Notes: a model not told the origin generated them from the letters alone. A DNA stretch of 56,570 nucleotides from Nitrosovibrio sp. Nv4 (GCA_943327105.2 CALPVV020000003.1:1-56570), one strand, 5' to 3'; positions 45,993-56,282 are shown, counted from the first letter of the stretch. Numbers and translations are program-made.

Positions 45993-48740
45993 TTGAAGAT
46001 CATCGGATTGATCGCCGCAAGTTGCGGTTCATTCATTGGAAATGCTGCATTTGCGACTTCGGTCGACAAATACAGTTCATTGGACATTCAACATCACTCT
46101 TCTTTCTCAAGACTCAATATCGCTTTGGACGAGTCGTTCAAGCCAATCATTCGTAATCATTCGAAAGGTTTTGAAGTCAGAATTCCTTCAGCAAATTTAC
46201 TAGATCTTGGAATTCCGATGGGCGGAGAAAAAGAGTTCAATCAGCAAATGAAGGACTTACGCGATTCCCGTCTTGCTGAGTTGACTGTATCGGAGAAAGA
46301 TTCTGAGCTCGTCATTCGCGGTAAATATGCGTTCCCATCAGGTAAGGAAGCATTTGCAAAACCGGAAATGGAATTATTCGATTTTTACCGGAAAGAAGAT
46401 GGAAAATTCGTAATCGATTTTTGGTATAAAAAAGGCCTGACTGCAATTGAGGCTTTAAAGCAAAAAAGAAAGTTCGATCTTAAAAAGATTGAAGACAAGA
46501 AAAGCGAAATCTTGAAAAAAGAAGATGAGCGTAAAGCCCAAAAAGAAAAGAGAGTTGAAGAAAGCAAGACTGCGCTTCGATTCTGCGAAACCCCACTCAG
46601 TAGGGATAATAGTCTCTGGGTCAGGTACCGCGCTGAACACCCTGTTTTGAATTTCAATTCTTATTTTCCTGAATTCATCCCTGATCATGGATTTAAATAC
46701 AAGGAACCGGCCGGCAAAAGTGAAGAAGACCAGATGGTCAGATTGGCGGTCAAACTTTCGCGTGAAAACAAGCATGCTCTTGTGGTGAAGACGGTCGAGT
46801 TTTTGAAAAAGGGATATCCGACATCAGCTTTCATGCGCGAGATGGAATTTCTTAAAGCAAGTTCATACTACCGGCTTGAAATGCATGAGCAGGGTAAAAT
46901 CCTGATTCAGGAACTTGCGAAAATTGAGAATAAAAGTGATGTAGGTGTCCAAGCCAATGCGTTTCTTGCAGCACAGTCTTTCCGAAACCAGGAGTGGCTT
47001 GCTGCTAACGATATATTCTTGAAGATTCGAAAAAATCATCCGGATCATCCACTGACCTGGTTGTTCAGATACGGAATCGCCGAGAGTCTTTATCAAATCA
47101 GACAATATGATCAGGCAAGACCTGAATTCGAATGGCTTGCCAAGAATGCACCAAACTTGAAAATCAAGAATGAAGCAGGTTACAAGTTTGGCGATTTGTA
47201 CTTCAATCGTAATCAGTTTGCTCAAGCGATCAATGCGTATGAGTCAGTTCTTCAAAGAGGACAGGATGGTTTGGCAGGGTATCCGCACGTTTACATGAAT
47301 CTTGGTGAATCATATTTTCAGCTCGAAGAATTCGTAAAAGCCGAAGGTAGTTTCAAAAAGTACCTTGAAATTGCAAGAGCTCAACCTACCGCATGGAAGG
47401 CAAGTCTTCGCGTTGCCGAGATTCGTTCGATGAAAAGCCCCAAAGAATCTGAAAAGAATTATACCGAAACGGTGAATCAATACCCGATGACTCCCGGTGC
47501 GGCGATTGCCCGATTGCGTATGCTTCCCTGTGGTAGTCATGGCGGATTTGATCTGTTAAGTGCGATCAGATATGTGAATTCGGATGAAGTGAAAAAAATC
47601 GAAGACCCTGCCGCTTTCTATTCCACAAGCTTATCGGAATTAGTCGGTCTTACCGAAGTCAGAACGCTTCTTTCCTTCAATGAAGATGAAAAAGCGATTG
47701 AGAAGGGATTGGCTCACTTGCGTGAGAATCCGTCAATGGAAGCTAGAAAACTGATTGAGCGAGGAATAGTCGGCGGAGTGAAGCGTCTGTTGGGCAAGAA
47801 GCTTGACGATCAGGACTATTATGGTGCGATCGCTTTTTACGAGAAGCATGGGGAGTATCTTCCTGCTCCGACATTTGATCCGAATTGTGATGAAATGAGA
47901 CTTAAAATTGCACGGTTTGCCGCAGATAAAAAACTGGCAACCCTTGCACTGAGAATCATCGAGCCATTTCGTTCAAGTGACGAGGTGGGATTGAAGATTG
48001 CAGCCAACGAAATTCAAAAAAACCTTCAACTTGAAAGCACCGATGAAATGGAAAGTCGTGCGATTGTTGAGGCAAAATCAATGTGGAATGGCGAAAAATT
48101 CAACGCCAAAGATGAGAAAGAGTCTGAAGAGTTTCTTTCCAAGCTTGACTCGATTCGTGATCAATCACGATTCGCACCGGAACGGGATTTGTTAAAATCA
48201 CTTTTTTATCGCCTGAAGGGCAATGATGATCGGGCGTTTTTGGTCGGCAGAAAACTGGCATCAGGAATGAATGGATTCAGCCAGTATACAAAGGCACAAA
48301 GCTGGTCTTATATTGCGGAATTGGGTGCAAAAGCCAAGGATCACGCCTTTTCAGCCAGTGCATTTCATCAGGCTCGTCTTTTGGTTGGAAAACTGACGGA
48401 GAAAGATCAGCCATCGTTTGAATACCGTCATTTTCCGAACGCGCCAACAAAGGCAAGACTCTATGCTTCCGAAGGTGAACAGCTTGAATACCAGGAAAAA
48501 TGGAAGGAAGCGGTTGCGCTTTACAATGAAGCGATAGAAAATAAATTAGGGGGAAATCACGTTCTTTATGCGCATGCACGTGCGATTTTGAAGGATGGTG
48601 GTCGCGACTCCAGGCTGATCGCAAGCCGGTCGCTAGAAAAAATTAAACAGAGTCAGGATGATGATGTTTGGAAAACACTGGCGCAGAAGGCGCTAGATTC
48701 GATTGCCAAGGAGGGCAAGAATGATGAAAAGCGAAAATAA
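45993..48740 (+). CDS. Large periplasmic TPR-repeat protein at head of flagellar operon
   Basis: About 915-918 aa; ORF track starts GTG 45984, but TTG 45993 gives a clean signal peptide (M)KIIGLIAASCGSFIGNAAFA with better SD spacing. N-terminal beta-rich region then multiple TPRs. Confidence 0.85.
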   Translation: MKIIGLIAASCGSFIGNAAFATSVDKYSSLDIQHHSSFSRLNIALDESFKPIIRNHSKGFEVRIPSANLLDLGIPMGGEKEFNQQMKDLRDSRLAELTVSEKDSELVIRGKYAFPSGKEAFAKPEMELFDFYRKEDGKFVIDFWYKKGLTAIEALKQKRKFDLKKIEDKKSEILKKEDERKAQKEKRVEESKTALRFCETPLSRDNSLWVRYRAEHPVLNFNSYFPEFIPDHGFKYKEPAGKSEEDQMVRLAVKLSRENKHALVVKTVEFLKKGYPTSAFMREMEFLKASSYYRLEMHEQGKILIQELAKIENKSDVGVQANAFLAAQSFRNQEWLAANDIFLKIRKNHPDHPLTWLFRYGIAESLYQIRQYDQARPEFEWLAKNAPNLKIKNEAGYKFGDLYFNRNQFAQAINAYESVLQRGQDGLAGYPHVYMNLGESYFQLEEFVKAEGSFKKYLEIARAQPTAWKASLRVAEIRSMKSPKESEKNYTETVNQYPMTPGAAIARLRMLPCGSHGGFDLLSAIRYVNSDEVKKIEDPAAFYSTSLSELVGLTEVRTLLSFNEDEKAIEKGLAHLRENPSMEARKLIERGIVGGVKRLLGKKLDDQDYYGAIAFYEKHGEYLPAPTFDPNCDEMRLKIARFAADKKLATLALRIIEPFRSSDEVGLKIAANEIQKNLQLESTDEMESRAIVEAKSMWNGEKFNAKDEKESEEFLSKLDSIRDQSRFAPERDLLKSLFYRLKGNDDRAFLVGRKLASGMNGFSQYTKAQSWSYIAELGAKAKDHAFSASAFHQARLLVGKLTEKDQPSFEYRHFPNAPTKARLYASEGEQLEYQEKWKEAVALYNEAIENKLGGNHVLYAHARAILKDGGRDSRLIASRSLEKIKQSQDDDVWKTLAQKALDSIAKEGKNDEKRK

Positions 48741-49626
48741 GATTGAGACCAAGGAGTTGGGAACGGTTGATCACGAGTTCTCCGGGTTGCTCCAGTTGTC
48801 CAGATCGATCGCGAAAAGTCGCGCAACTGTTCTGATTCAAGGTGCGACCGGTACCGGCAAGAAAACAATTGCAAAGTACATTCATGAAAACAGTGTCCGT
48901 GCGGAAAAGAATTTTGAAGTTCTGAACGCGCGTGAAGTAAGCAATGATCAATGGGATCACGATTTCAAGAAGAAGCTCGAGCTCTCTTTGGGCGGAACTT
49001 TTCTCATCGTTGAAATCTCAAAACTGACATTGCAACAACAGCAAAAAGTTTATGAAGCGGTTCAATCGGGAACCGATATCCGTTGGATTGCAACCACCAG
49101 TGAAGATCTTGCCCGTTTATCGGCAGAAGGTAAGTTCCGTGAAGATCTTTATTACCGTTTCAATATCGTGAATTTGAAAGTTCCTGCGCTGGTTGCGCGA
49201 TTGAGCGATATCGAGCTTTTAGCGAATTCATTCGCTCGAAAATATTCAAAAATCCACGCACGCAAGACTCCGATTTTCAGTGAAGATGCGATCCAGTATC
49301 TGAAAGCTCAGAAATGGACCGGAAATTTGCGTGAGTTGGAAAGCTCTGTTGAACGCGCCGTTCTTCTTTCGCAAGATCTGGAGATTCGCCCTCGTGACAT
49401 TCAAGTAACCGTTGCTAAAGAACCGATCGCAGTTCTCAGTCTTGATGATAAAAATCTTGATTGGAAGCCGGGTAAGACCCTCGATGAAATCGAGCGTTCA
49501 GTGATTCTTGAGGCGCTGAAATACCACGAAGGCAATCGTACCCATACCGCGAAATCGTTGGGAATTTCAATTCGCACACTTCGTAACAAACTTGCCGAAT
49601 ACCGCGTATTGGGGATTCACGCATGA
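48721..49626 (+). CDS. Sigma54-activator-like AAA+ protein lacking GAFTGA, with Fis-type HTH
   Basis: Walker A LIQGATGTGKKTIAKYIHENS; FREDLYYRFNI; KWTGNLRELESSVERAVLL; NRTHTAKSLGISIRTLRNKLAEYR. Start MMKSENK at 48721 (ORF track 48703); stop overlaps flgB start. Confidence 0.88.
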   Translation: MMKSENKIETKELGTVDHEFSGLLQLSRSIAKSRATVLIQGATGTGKKTIAKYIHENSVRAEKNFEVLNAREVSNDQWDHDFKKKLELSLGGTFLIVEISKLTLQQQQKVYEAVQSGTDIRWIATTSEDLARLSAEGKFREDLYYRFNIVNLKVPALVARLSDIELLANSFARKYSKIHARKTPIFSEDAIQYLKAQKWTGNLRELESSVERAVLLSQDLEIRPRDIQVTVAKEPIAVLSLDDKNLDWKPGKTLDEIERSVILEALKYHEGNRTHTAKSLGISIRTLRNKLAEYRVLGIHA

Positions 49627-50039
49627 TGAAGAATTTCTTTGATCCGACGATCCGCGCGTTGAATCAGAACTTGAATCTCCGTCAAGAGAATCAAAACATC
49701 ATTTCGGGCAATATTGCGAACGCGGATACCCCTGGCTACAAGGCGAAGACTTCTAATTTCGAACAAGCCATGCGTGATGCCCTAGATCTGAGTGAGAATG
49801 TGAAGCTTGAGACAGCTGACGCCGAGCACTTCGGCTCAAAAGGTCCCGAAGCCGTTCAAGCCGATGTCTATGATGATCCTAACGGAGTCGAATCTCTCGA
49901 TGGCAATACCGTCGATCGTTCCGCCGAGATGGCGAAAATGAAAGAGAACCAGATTCTATATAATGCGTCGATTGAAGCGTTAAGAAAAAAAATTGGAATG
50001 CTGGAATACGGTGTTTCTGAAGGCGGAGGTAATCGCTAA
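49623..50039 (+). CDS. flgB: Flagellar basal body rod protein FlgB
   Basis: RQENQNIISGNIANADTPGYKAKTSNFEQAM; ENQILYNASIEALRKKIGMLEYGVSEGG; gene order. Confidence 0.95.
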   Translation: MMKNFFDPTIRALNQNLNLRQENQNIISGNIANADTPGYKAKTSNFEQAMRDALDLSENVKLETADAEHFGSKGPEAVQADVYDDPNGVESLDGNTVDRSAEMAKMKENQILYNASIEALRKKIGMLEYGVSEGGGNR

Positions 50040-50461
50040 TGGCTGATTTCTTTTCATCGATGAGAGTGAGCGCAACCGGGCTTGATGCCCAAATGAAGCG
50101 CATGAATACGATTTCTTCGAATATCGCGAATGCCGAATCGCAAGGGTATAAACGCAAGGACGTTGAACTTACTGCGACTGCTGATCGCGAGAGTTTTGGT
50201 GAAATTCTTCAGAATAAAGTGGATGAGTCGACCCAAGGAGTGCTGGTGACGGATGTTCGTGAAGACACAAAGCCTCAACGGTTGGTTTATAAACCGGATG
50301 ATCCGAATGCAAATGCTGAAGGTTACATCGAGATGCCAAATGTGAACCCGGTACAGGAAATGGCAAACATGATCAGTGCTCAGCGTTCGTATGAAGCGAA
50401 CGTGACCGCGATCGGTGCCGCAACCCAGATGGCCAATAAGGCCCTCGAGCTTGGACGATAA
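50039..50461 (+). CDS. flgC: Flagellar basal body rod protein FlgC
   Basis: SATGLDAQMKRMNTISSNIANAESQGYKRKDV; GYIEMPNVNPVQEMANMISAQRSYEANVTAI. Confidence 0.96.
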   Translation: MADFFSSMRVSATGLDAQMKRMNTISSNIANAESQGYKRKDVELTATADRESFGEILQNKVDESTQGVLVTDVREDTKPQRLVYKPDDPNANAEGYIEMPNVNPVQEMANMISAQRSYEANVTAIGAATQMANKALELGR

Positions 50462-50474
50462 GGAGTAGGAAGAG

Positions 50475-50813
50475 ATGAATACAATCAATAATTCCTTCAG
50501 ACAAATCGACCCTGACTTGGGAATGATCCAGTCTACTGGAAGTAAAGAGATGACGGGTGCGCCCGCTGTTGGCGGCGCAAGCGAATCTAAGGGTGGTACG
50601 TTTTTCGATGCCCTTCAGAGCACGATGGAAGAAGTGAATAAGAACCAGTTGGAAGCGGATCAGTCGATCAAGGACCTCGTGGCAGGACGAACCAAAAACA
50701 TTCATGAGACCATGCTTCAGCTTCAAAAAGCCGACCTTTCTCTCAAGACAATGATGCAAGTGAGAAACAAGGTTCTTGAAGCGTATAAAGAAATCATGAA
50801 AATGCAGGTATAG
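50475..50813 (+). CDS. fliE: Flagellar hook-basal body protein FliE
   Basis: C-terminal VAGRTKNIHETMLQLQKADLSLKTMMQVRNKVLEAYKEIMKMQV. Confidence 0.95.
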   Translation: MNTINNSFRQIDPDLGMIQSTGSKEMTGAPAVGGASESKGGTFFDALQSTMEEVNKNQLEADQSIKDLVAGRTKNIHETMLQLQKADLSLKTMMQVRNKVLEAYKEIMKMQV

Positions 50814-50830
50814 GTGGAGGCGAATAATCG

Positions 50831-52546
50831 ATGAATTTTTTCACGAAAGTTTCAGGACAAATCAAGGACTTCCTTACTGGTCTCTCAGCAGGTAGGAAGA
50901 TGGCTCTTGCGGTTACCGCAGTTGCCATCCTGCTTTTCATTGTTGGGATGATTTTCTGGGCCAGCCAGCAAAATTATCAGCCGATTACCCATGGAAACAT
51001 GTCGGCCGAAGATTCCGCCAATGTCATGAGACTCTTGCGTGAGAAGAAAATCCCGTTCCAGGTTGATGTTACCGGTAAACAGGTGATGGTGCCTTCAGAA
51101 TATCTGAATGACCTTCGCCTTGAATTGGCGATGCAGGGAATGCCTCAGTCCAACGGTACGGGGTATGAATTATTCGACAAACAGTCTTTCGGAACCACCA
51201 GTTTTGTAAACAAGTTGAATCAGAAGCGCGCGATGGAAGGCGAGCTGATGAGATCAATCAATACGATCAAAGGAGTAAAGCGTTCCCGTGTTCACCTGGC
51301 GATGCCTGAGAAGAGTGCGTTTGTTCAAGATCAGAAAAAAGTAACCGCATCGGTGGTTCTTGATCTTGAATCGGGTGTTCAGCTGAATGAAAAACAGATT
51401 TTTGGTATCAGTCATCTGATTTCAAGTGCGGTTGAAGGGCTTGACTCCGCAAATGTTGCGATTCTTGATTCATTCGGAAAGGAACTTTCCAAAAATTCAC
51501 GCGATTCCCTGATTTCATTAACCAGCGAACAGAGCGAATACAAACGCAAGCTTGAAGAAGGTTATCAGCAGAAAATCGAAGATGTGCTCTCAAAAGTGGT
51601 CGGAGAAGGTCGAGTAAAGGCTTCAATCACTGCTGATCTGGACTTTTCGAATGTTCAGGAATCCCAGACCATCCTTGATCAGGATGGTGCAACCGTCCGA
51701 TCTTCCCAGAAGATTGCCGAGAACATGGAAGGTTCCAGACCGGTTGCTTCAGGTCCAGCTGGTGCGACTTCAAACACCCCGGGTGAACAGCCGGGTGTTG
51801 TGAATCCGAATGCGGTAAAAAACAATACCAACAAGAGCAACGAAATCGTTAACTACGATATTCCAAAAACGATTCGTACCACTTCACGTCCGGTGGGAAG
51901 TCTCAAGAAGCTTTCGGTCGCAGTGTTGATCGATGGAAAAACGGTTAAAACAACCGCCGCAGACGGAAAAGTCGAGTCGAAAAACGAGCAGTGGAGTGCT
52001 GAAAAAATCAAGGAATTTGAAGCCTTGGTTACGGGCTCACTGGCGATCGACAAAAAACGCGGTGATACGCTTGAAATCAAGAACATGGAGTTCGCTCGTG
52101 AAGACTTTATTGAAGCGGAAAAATTATTGGACGCTTCTGTCTTCAGGTCATACATCCAGCAAATTGTTCTGTATTCGGTGATTGCTTTGGTGATCGTATT
52201 GTTCTTCTTCTTCGTCGTTCGTCCATACATTCGATGGATTACCGAGAACACTACCGAGAGTGTCGATACTTTCCTGCCTCAGACCATCGAAGAGCTTGAA
52301 AAGATCCAGAAGAGCAGTGTTCTCTCCCAGTTGGATGATGTGATTCCGGATCTTCCGGATCGTCTTGATCCGGACAAGATCGAGGGAGAGATGATTCGTG
52401 AAAAAATTTCGACCCTGATTGATAATAATCCTCATAAGGCATCGTTGATCTTGAGGGATTGGCTCGCACAGGGAACTCCGAGTGAGATTAACAAGACTAC
52501 TGCTGCGCCAGCCGCAGACAAAGGCAAAGCAGCTAACCCTGCTTGA
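50831..52546 (+). CDS. fliF: Flagellar M-ring protein FliF
   Basis: TM, YLNDLRLELAMQGMPQSNGTGYELFDKQSFGTTSFVNKLNQKRAMEGELMRSI..., second TM, C-terminal FliG-binding region. Confidence 0.97.
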   Translation: MNFFTKVSGQIKDFLTGLSAGRKMALAVTAVAILLFIVGMIFWASQQNYQPITHGNMSAEDSANVMRLLREKKIPFQVDVTGKQVMVPSEYLNDLRLELAMQGMPQSNGTGYELFDKQSFGTTSFVNKLNQKRAMEGELMRSINTIKGVKRSRVHLAMPEKSAFVQDQKKVTASVVLDLESGVQLNEKQIFGISHLISSAVEGLDSANVAILDSFGKELSKNSRDSLISLTSEQSEYKRKLEEGYQQKIEDVLSKVVGEGRVKASITADLDFSNVQESQTILDQDGATVRSSQKIAENMEGSRPVASGPAGATSNTPGEQPGVVNPNAVKNNTNKSNEIVNYDIPKTIRTTSRPVGSLKKLSVAVLIDGKTVKTTAADGKVESKNEQWSAEKIKEFEALVTGSLAIDKKRGDTLEIKNMEFAREDFIEAEKLLDASVFRSYIQQIVLYSVIALVIVLFFFFVVRPYIRWITENTTESVDTFLPQTIEELEKIQKSSVLSQLDDVIPDLPDRLDPDKIEGEMIREKISTLIDNNPHKASLILRDWLAQGTPSEINKTTAAPAADKGKAANPA

Positions 52547-52571
52547 TAGGTAAAGATAAGGAGAACTAAAC

Positions 52572-53594
52572 ATGGGTGCATTGGTTGCGACAAGTTATGA
52601 AGATCTGACGGGTATTGAAAGATCCGCAATTCTCCTCAACGTACTTGGAAACCGGGTTACTGCCGAAATCTTCAAGCGATTGCGTGATAATGACGTGAAG
52701 CGCTTGGTTACGGTGATGGGCCAGGTAAACAAGGTGCCGATCCATGTGGTGAAGTTGGTTCTTGATGACTTTTATGCCGAGATTTCAGAAGAAGAGCAGC
52801 TGATCTTTGGCCATGCAACAGGTAAGGAATTCATTCTTGAAACTTTGGGTGAAGAACGCGCTAAAACGGTACTTGGTCAGTTGGCGGTGGTTGAAGGTGG
52901 TAGATCACTCGAGGCCCTTGAGCTTGTTGACCCTCGTACTCTTGCAAACTTCCTCGTGAATGAACATCCTCAAACAACCGCGGTTGTTCTTGCACATTTG
53001 ACCTCTGACAAAAAATGCGAAGTACTCAAAAAACTTCCAGAGCCGGTACAAACCGAAGTGGTTCTCAGAATTGCAAATCTCGATTTCATTTCTCCTTCAT
53101 TGCTTGCGCAGGTGGATGAAATTCTTAAACAGGAATTGGCAACACTGGGCTCGATCGATACCCAGCAGTTGGGTGGTGTTTCTCCGATCGCAGAAATGTT
53201 GAACGTGATGGACAAAAATACCGAACAAAGCATCATGGCTCGTGTCGAAGAACGCGATCCACAGTTGGCGGAAGAAATTCGTCGCTTGATGTTCGTATTC
53301 GAAGACATTGTCTTCATCGACGATCGCGGTATGCAAACACTTCTCAAGGAAGTTCCGAACGACAAACTCACGATTGCGCTCAAAACAGCGCCGGAAGACA
53401 TCAAGGCCAAGATCTTCAAGAATATATCGAAGCGTGCGGCCGATCTTCTTCGAGAAGACCTGGCGGCAATGCCTCCGGTCCGATTGTCGGATGTCGAAGT
53501 TGCTCAACAGGAAATCGTCAACGTTGCAAAACGACTCGAAGGCGAAGGAAAACTCATCATCAGTCGTGGTGGTGGAGATGATGCTCTCGTTTGA
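52572..53594 (+). CDS. fliG: Flagellar motor switch protein FliG
   Basis: LTGIERSAILLNVLG, NEHPQTTAVVLAHL, MFVFEDIVFIDDRGMQTLLKEVPNDKLTIALK, FKNISKRAADLLREDL. Confidence 0.98.
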   Translation: MGALVATSYEDLTGIERSAILLNVLGNRVTAEIFKRLRDNDVKRLVTVMGQVNKVPIHVVKLVLDDFYAEISEEEQLIFGHATGKEFILETLGEERAKTVLGQLAVVEGGRSLEALELVDPRTLANFLVNEHPQTTAVVLAHLTSDKKCEVLKKLPEPVQTEVVLRIANLDFISPSLLAQVDEILKQELATLGSIDTQQLGGVSPIAEMLNVMDKNTEQSIMARVEERDPQLAEEIRRLMFVFEDIVFIDDRGMQTLLKEVPNDKLTIALKTAPEDIKAKIFKNISKRAADLLREDLAAMPPVRLSDVEVAQQEIVNVAKRLEGEGKLIISRGGGDDALV

Positions 53595-53607
53595 TAAAGG
53601 GGTCTGA

Positions 53608-54381
53608 ATGGAAAAATTCAAACAAGAGAAGAAGTTGCAGGTGAGTGAAGGGCCGATGGAAGTTCGGTCTTTCCAGCCACGCTCATTGACGGGCACCGTG
53701 GTCAATGATTACGAATCGACGAAATCGAAATTCGGAACGTTGGCTGCTACTGATTCTGAAGCGGATACGCGTTTCAATATGCATCCGGCATCAAGAAAGT
53801 ATCTTGGTATTGAAAATGAAGAGCATCGCCATCTTGAGGGACGCATCAATGAAGAGGTGGAAAAACGTCTTCAAGAATTGCGTGAACAGGCAAGGGTGGA
53901 AGGTTTTGCGAAAGGCCGAGAAGAGGGTATTGCAGCTGCAAAAGAAGAGTTTAGCCAGCAAAGTCAGCCAGTTTTTGACCATTTTCAAAAAGTATTGGTT
54001 GAATTCGAGGGCGCTAAAGATGAGATTTTCCATGCCAATGAAGAATTTCTGATTCAGCTAGTATTTCAAATCGCCCAGCAGGTGACATTGAAGGAGTTGA
54101 AGACTGATCGTGAATATGTGAAAAATCTTTGTTCTCAGCTGGTTGAGAAAATCGGAGCAAAAGATCACGTGAAGATCAAAATCGGTAAGGATGACTTCGA
54201 GCAGATCGATGCCATTCGCGAACATTTGAAACAGCAGTTTATTGATTTGAAAAACATACAGATTGATGTCTCGGAAGAATTCAACAGCGGTGGTTGCAAG
54301 GTTGAAACCGACCTTGCTCGTATCAATGCAAGTGTGGAAACCCAATTGCAATTGATCAGTCAGGCCTTGGGAGCACAATGA
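53608..54381 (+). CDS. fliH: Flagellar assembly protein FliH
   Basis: Position between fliG and fliI; EGFAKGREEGIAAAKEE; C-terminal ...EEFNSGGCKVETDLARINASVETQLQLI. Confidence 0.92.
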   Translation: MEKFKQEKKLQVSEGPMEVRSFQPRSLTGTVVNDYESTKSKFGTLAATDSEADTRFNMHPASRKYLGIENEEHRHLEGRINEEVEKRLQELREQARVEGFAKGREEGIAAAKEEFSQQSQPVFDHFQKVLVEFEGAKDEIFHANEEFLIQLVFQIAQQVTLKELKTDREYVKNLCSQLVEKIGAKDHVKIKIGKDDFEQIDAIREHLKQQFIDLKNIQIDVSEEFNSGGCKVETDLARINASVETQLQLISQALGAQ

Positions 54382-55754
54382 CCTATCAGATTTCAAAGCA
54401 AAAATACGAAGAGCGTCTTGCGCAGAATATGCTTTATGATGAAGCGGGCAAGATTACGAAAACTCTTGGTTTGCTTTATGAAGCCTATCTTCCAGGTGGA
54501 AGTGTCGGCAGTATCTGTGAAATCGTTCTGAATGAACATGACCCCTTTGCTCAGCCGGTAGAGGCTGAGGTGGTGGGATTCAAGGACAAACGAGTCTATC
54601 TCATGCCATATGATGAGGTTACCGGCATCAATCACAATAGCGTGGTTAAACTGAAATCACGCGCTTCAAATTTTCTTGTTTCTGAGAGCCTTCTCGGTCG
54701 CGTGATCGATGGGCGAGGGCATCCGATCGATGGAAAAGGTCCTCTCTATAACAATGAATTTGAAACACAATATCGTTCACTTTACAGCAAACCAACCGCT
54801 CCTTTGGGGCGTGCGATGATCGAATCCCCCCTTGATCTTGGTGTTCGCGCCATCAATGGGTTGCTCACTTGCGGTAAGGGTCAGCGAATGGGAATCATGG
54901 CCGGATCAGGCGTGGGAAAATCAGTTCTACTCGGTATGATGGCAAGAAATACCGAAGCGGACATCAACGTCATTGCATTAATTGGTGAGCGTGGTCGGGA
55001 AGTGCGTGAGTTCATCGAGCGGGATCTTGGTGAAGAGGGTTTGAAGCGTTCAGTGGTCATTGTGGCAACTTCCGATAGTTCAGCATTGTTGAGAACTCGG
55101 GCCTCTTTCTTGGCTGCCACGATTGCCGAATTTTTCCGTGATCAGAATAAAGATGTCTTATTGATGATGGATTCGGTTACTCGTTTTTGCATGGCTCAAC
55201 GTGAAATCGGACTTTCATTGGGCGAGCCTCCTGCTTCAAAGGGTTATACACCGAGTGTTTTTGCCGCATTACCTCGTTTACTTGAGCGGGCGGGAATGGG
55301 TGAGAATGGCAAGAGTATTACCGGGTTGTATACGGTTTTGGTCGACGGAGATGACATGGATGAACCGATTGCCGATGCGGCAAGATCGATTCTCGATGGT
55401 CACATCGTTCTTTCCAGAAAACTTGCACAACAGAATCATTTTCCGGCAATCGATATCCTGTCGAGTGCTTCACGTGTGATGAACGCAGTGACCTCGAAAA
55501 ATCACCAACAATGGGCAGGGCAGGTCAAAGAATGGCTTGCTGTTTATAAACAAGCCGAAGATTTGATCAATATCGGAGCATACGTCAAAGGTTCAAACCC
55601 ACGCATTGACCAGTCGATCGGGGTTTATGACCGGATCATTTCTTATTTGCGTCAAAAAACAGACGAATCTTCGAATTATTCAGAGTGTGAAGGGTTACTT
55701 CACGGTATCGTGCGTTCCGGTGAAGCCCTTGCACAGGCGAATGCACGCAAGTAG
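54378..55754 (+). CDS. fliI: Flagellum-specific ATPase FliI
   Basis: Walker A GIMAGSGVGKSVLLGMMARN, IGERGREVREFIE, YTPSVFAALPRLLERAG, FPAIDILSSASRVM. Confidence 0.98.
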   Translation: MTYQISKQKYEERLAQNMLYDEAGKITKTLGLLYEAYLPGGSVGSICEIVLNEHDPFAQPVEAEVVGFKDKRVYLMPYDEVTGINHNSVVKLKSRASNFLVSESLLGRVIDGRGHPIDGKGPLYNNEFETQYRSLYSKPTAPLGRAMIESPLDLGVRAINGLLTCGKGQRMGIMAGSGVGKSVLLGMMARNTEADINVIALIGERGREVREFIERDLGEEGLKRSVVIVATSDSSALLRTRASFLAATIAEFFRDQNKDVLLMMDSVTRFCMAQREIGLSLGEPPASKGYTPSVFAALPRLLERAGMGENGKSITGLYTVLVDGDDMDEPIADAARSILDGHIVLSRKLAQQNHFPAIDILSSASRVMNAVTSKNHQQWAGQVKEWLAVYKQAEDLINIGAYVKGSNPRIDQSIGVYDRIISYLRQKTDESSNYSECEGLLHGIVRSGEALAQANARK

Positions 55755-55808
55755 GCAAACTTTACAGTCTAGATATTTAACAGCCTTTGTTTAATAATTA
55801 TATTAAGT

Positions 55809-56282
55809 ATGGCTAAATTCCAATTCAAGCTTAAGGCAGTAGAAGAGTTCAGAAACAAAAAAGAGCAGAAAATGCTCGAGGAACTTTCTGTTTCTCAGCG
55901 GAATTATCAGCAAAAAATCAATGATAAGAAAATACTTCTTGCGAAGAAACAAGAGAGTTTCTTGCGTAAGAACGACTTGCTCAGCAGGGATGCGAGCATC
56001 AATGATATTCGCATTCAGGAAGAATACATTGTCGGTCTGAAGCACCAGATTGTACGCGCCGATCAGGCAATCATTCGCGCCCGTCGTTTTCTCGAGCAAG
56101 ATATGAAAAAATACATTCAAGCCCGTCGTGAACGCATGATGGTTGATCGTCTCAAGGAAAAAGCGCTTGAAGAATTCAAGATTGAACAGGCTCGCCTTGA
56201 GCAAAAGCAACTTGATGATCTGATCACCATGCGTGCGCGCTTGAATCATGGTCCGATCGAAGGCGAGGAGGAAATCGCATGA
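55809..56282 (+). CDS. fliJ: Flagellar export protein FliJ
   Basis: Coiled-coil 157-aa protein immediately after fliI. Confidence 0.85.
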   Translation: MAKFQFKLKAVEEFRNKKEQKMLEELSVSQRNYQQKINDKKILLAKKQESFLRKNDLLSRDASINDIRIQEEYIVGLKHQIVRADQAIIRARRFLEQDMKKYIQARRERMMVDRLKEKALEEFKIEQARLEQKQLDDLITMRARLNHGPIEGEEEIA

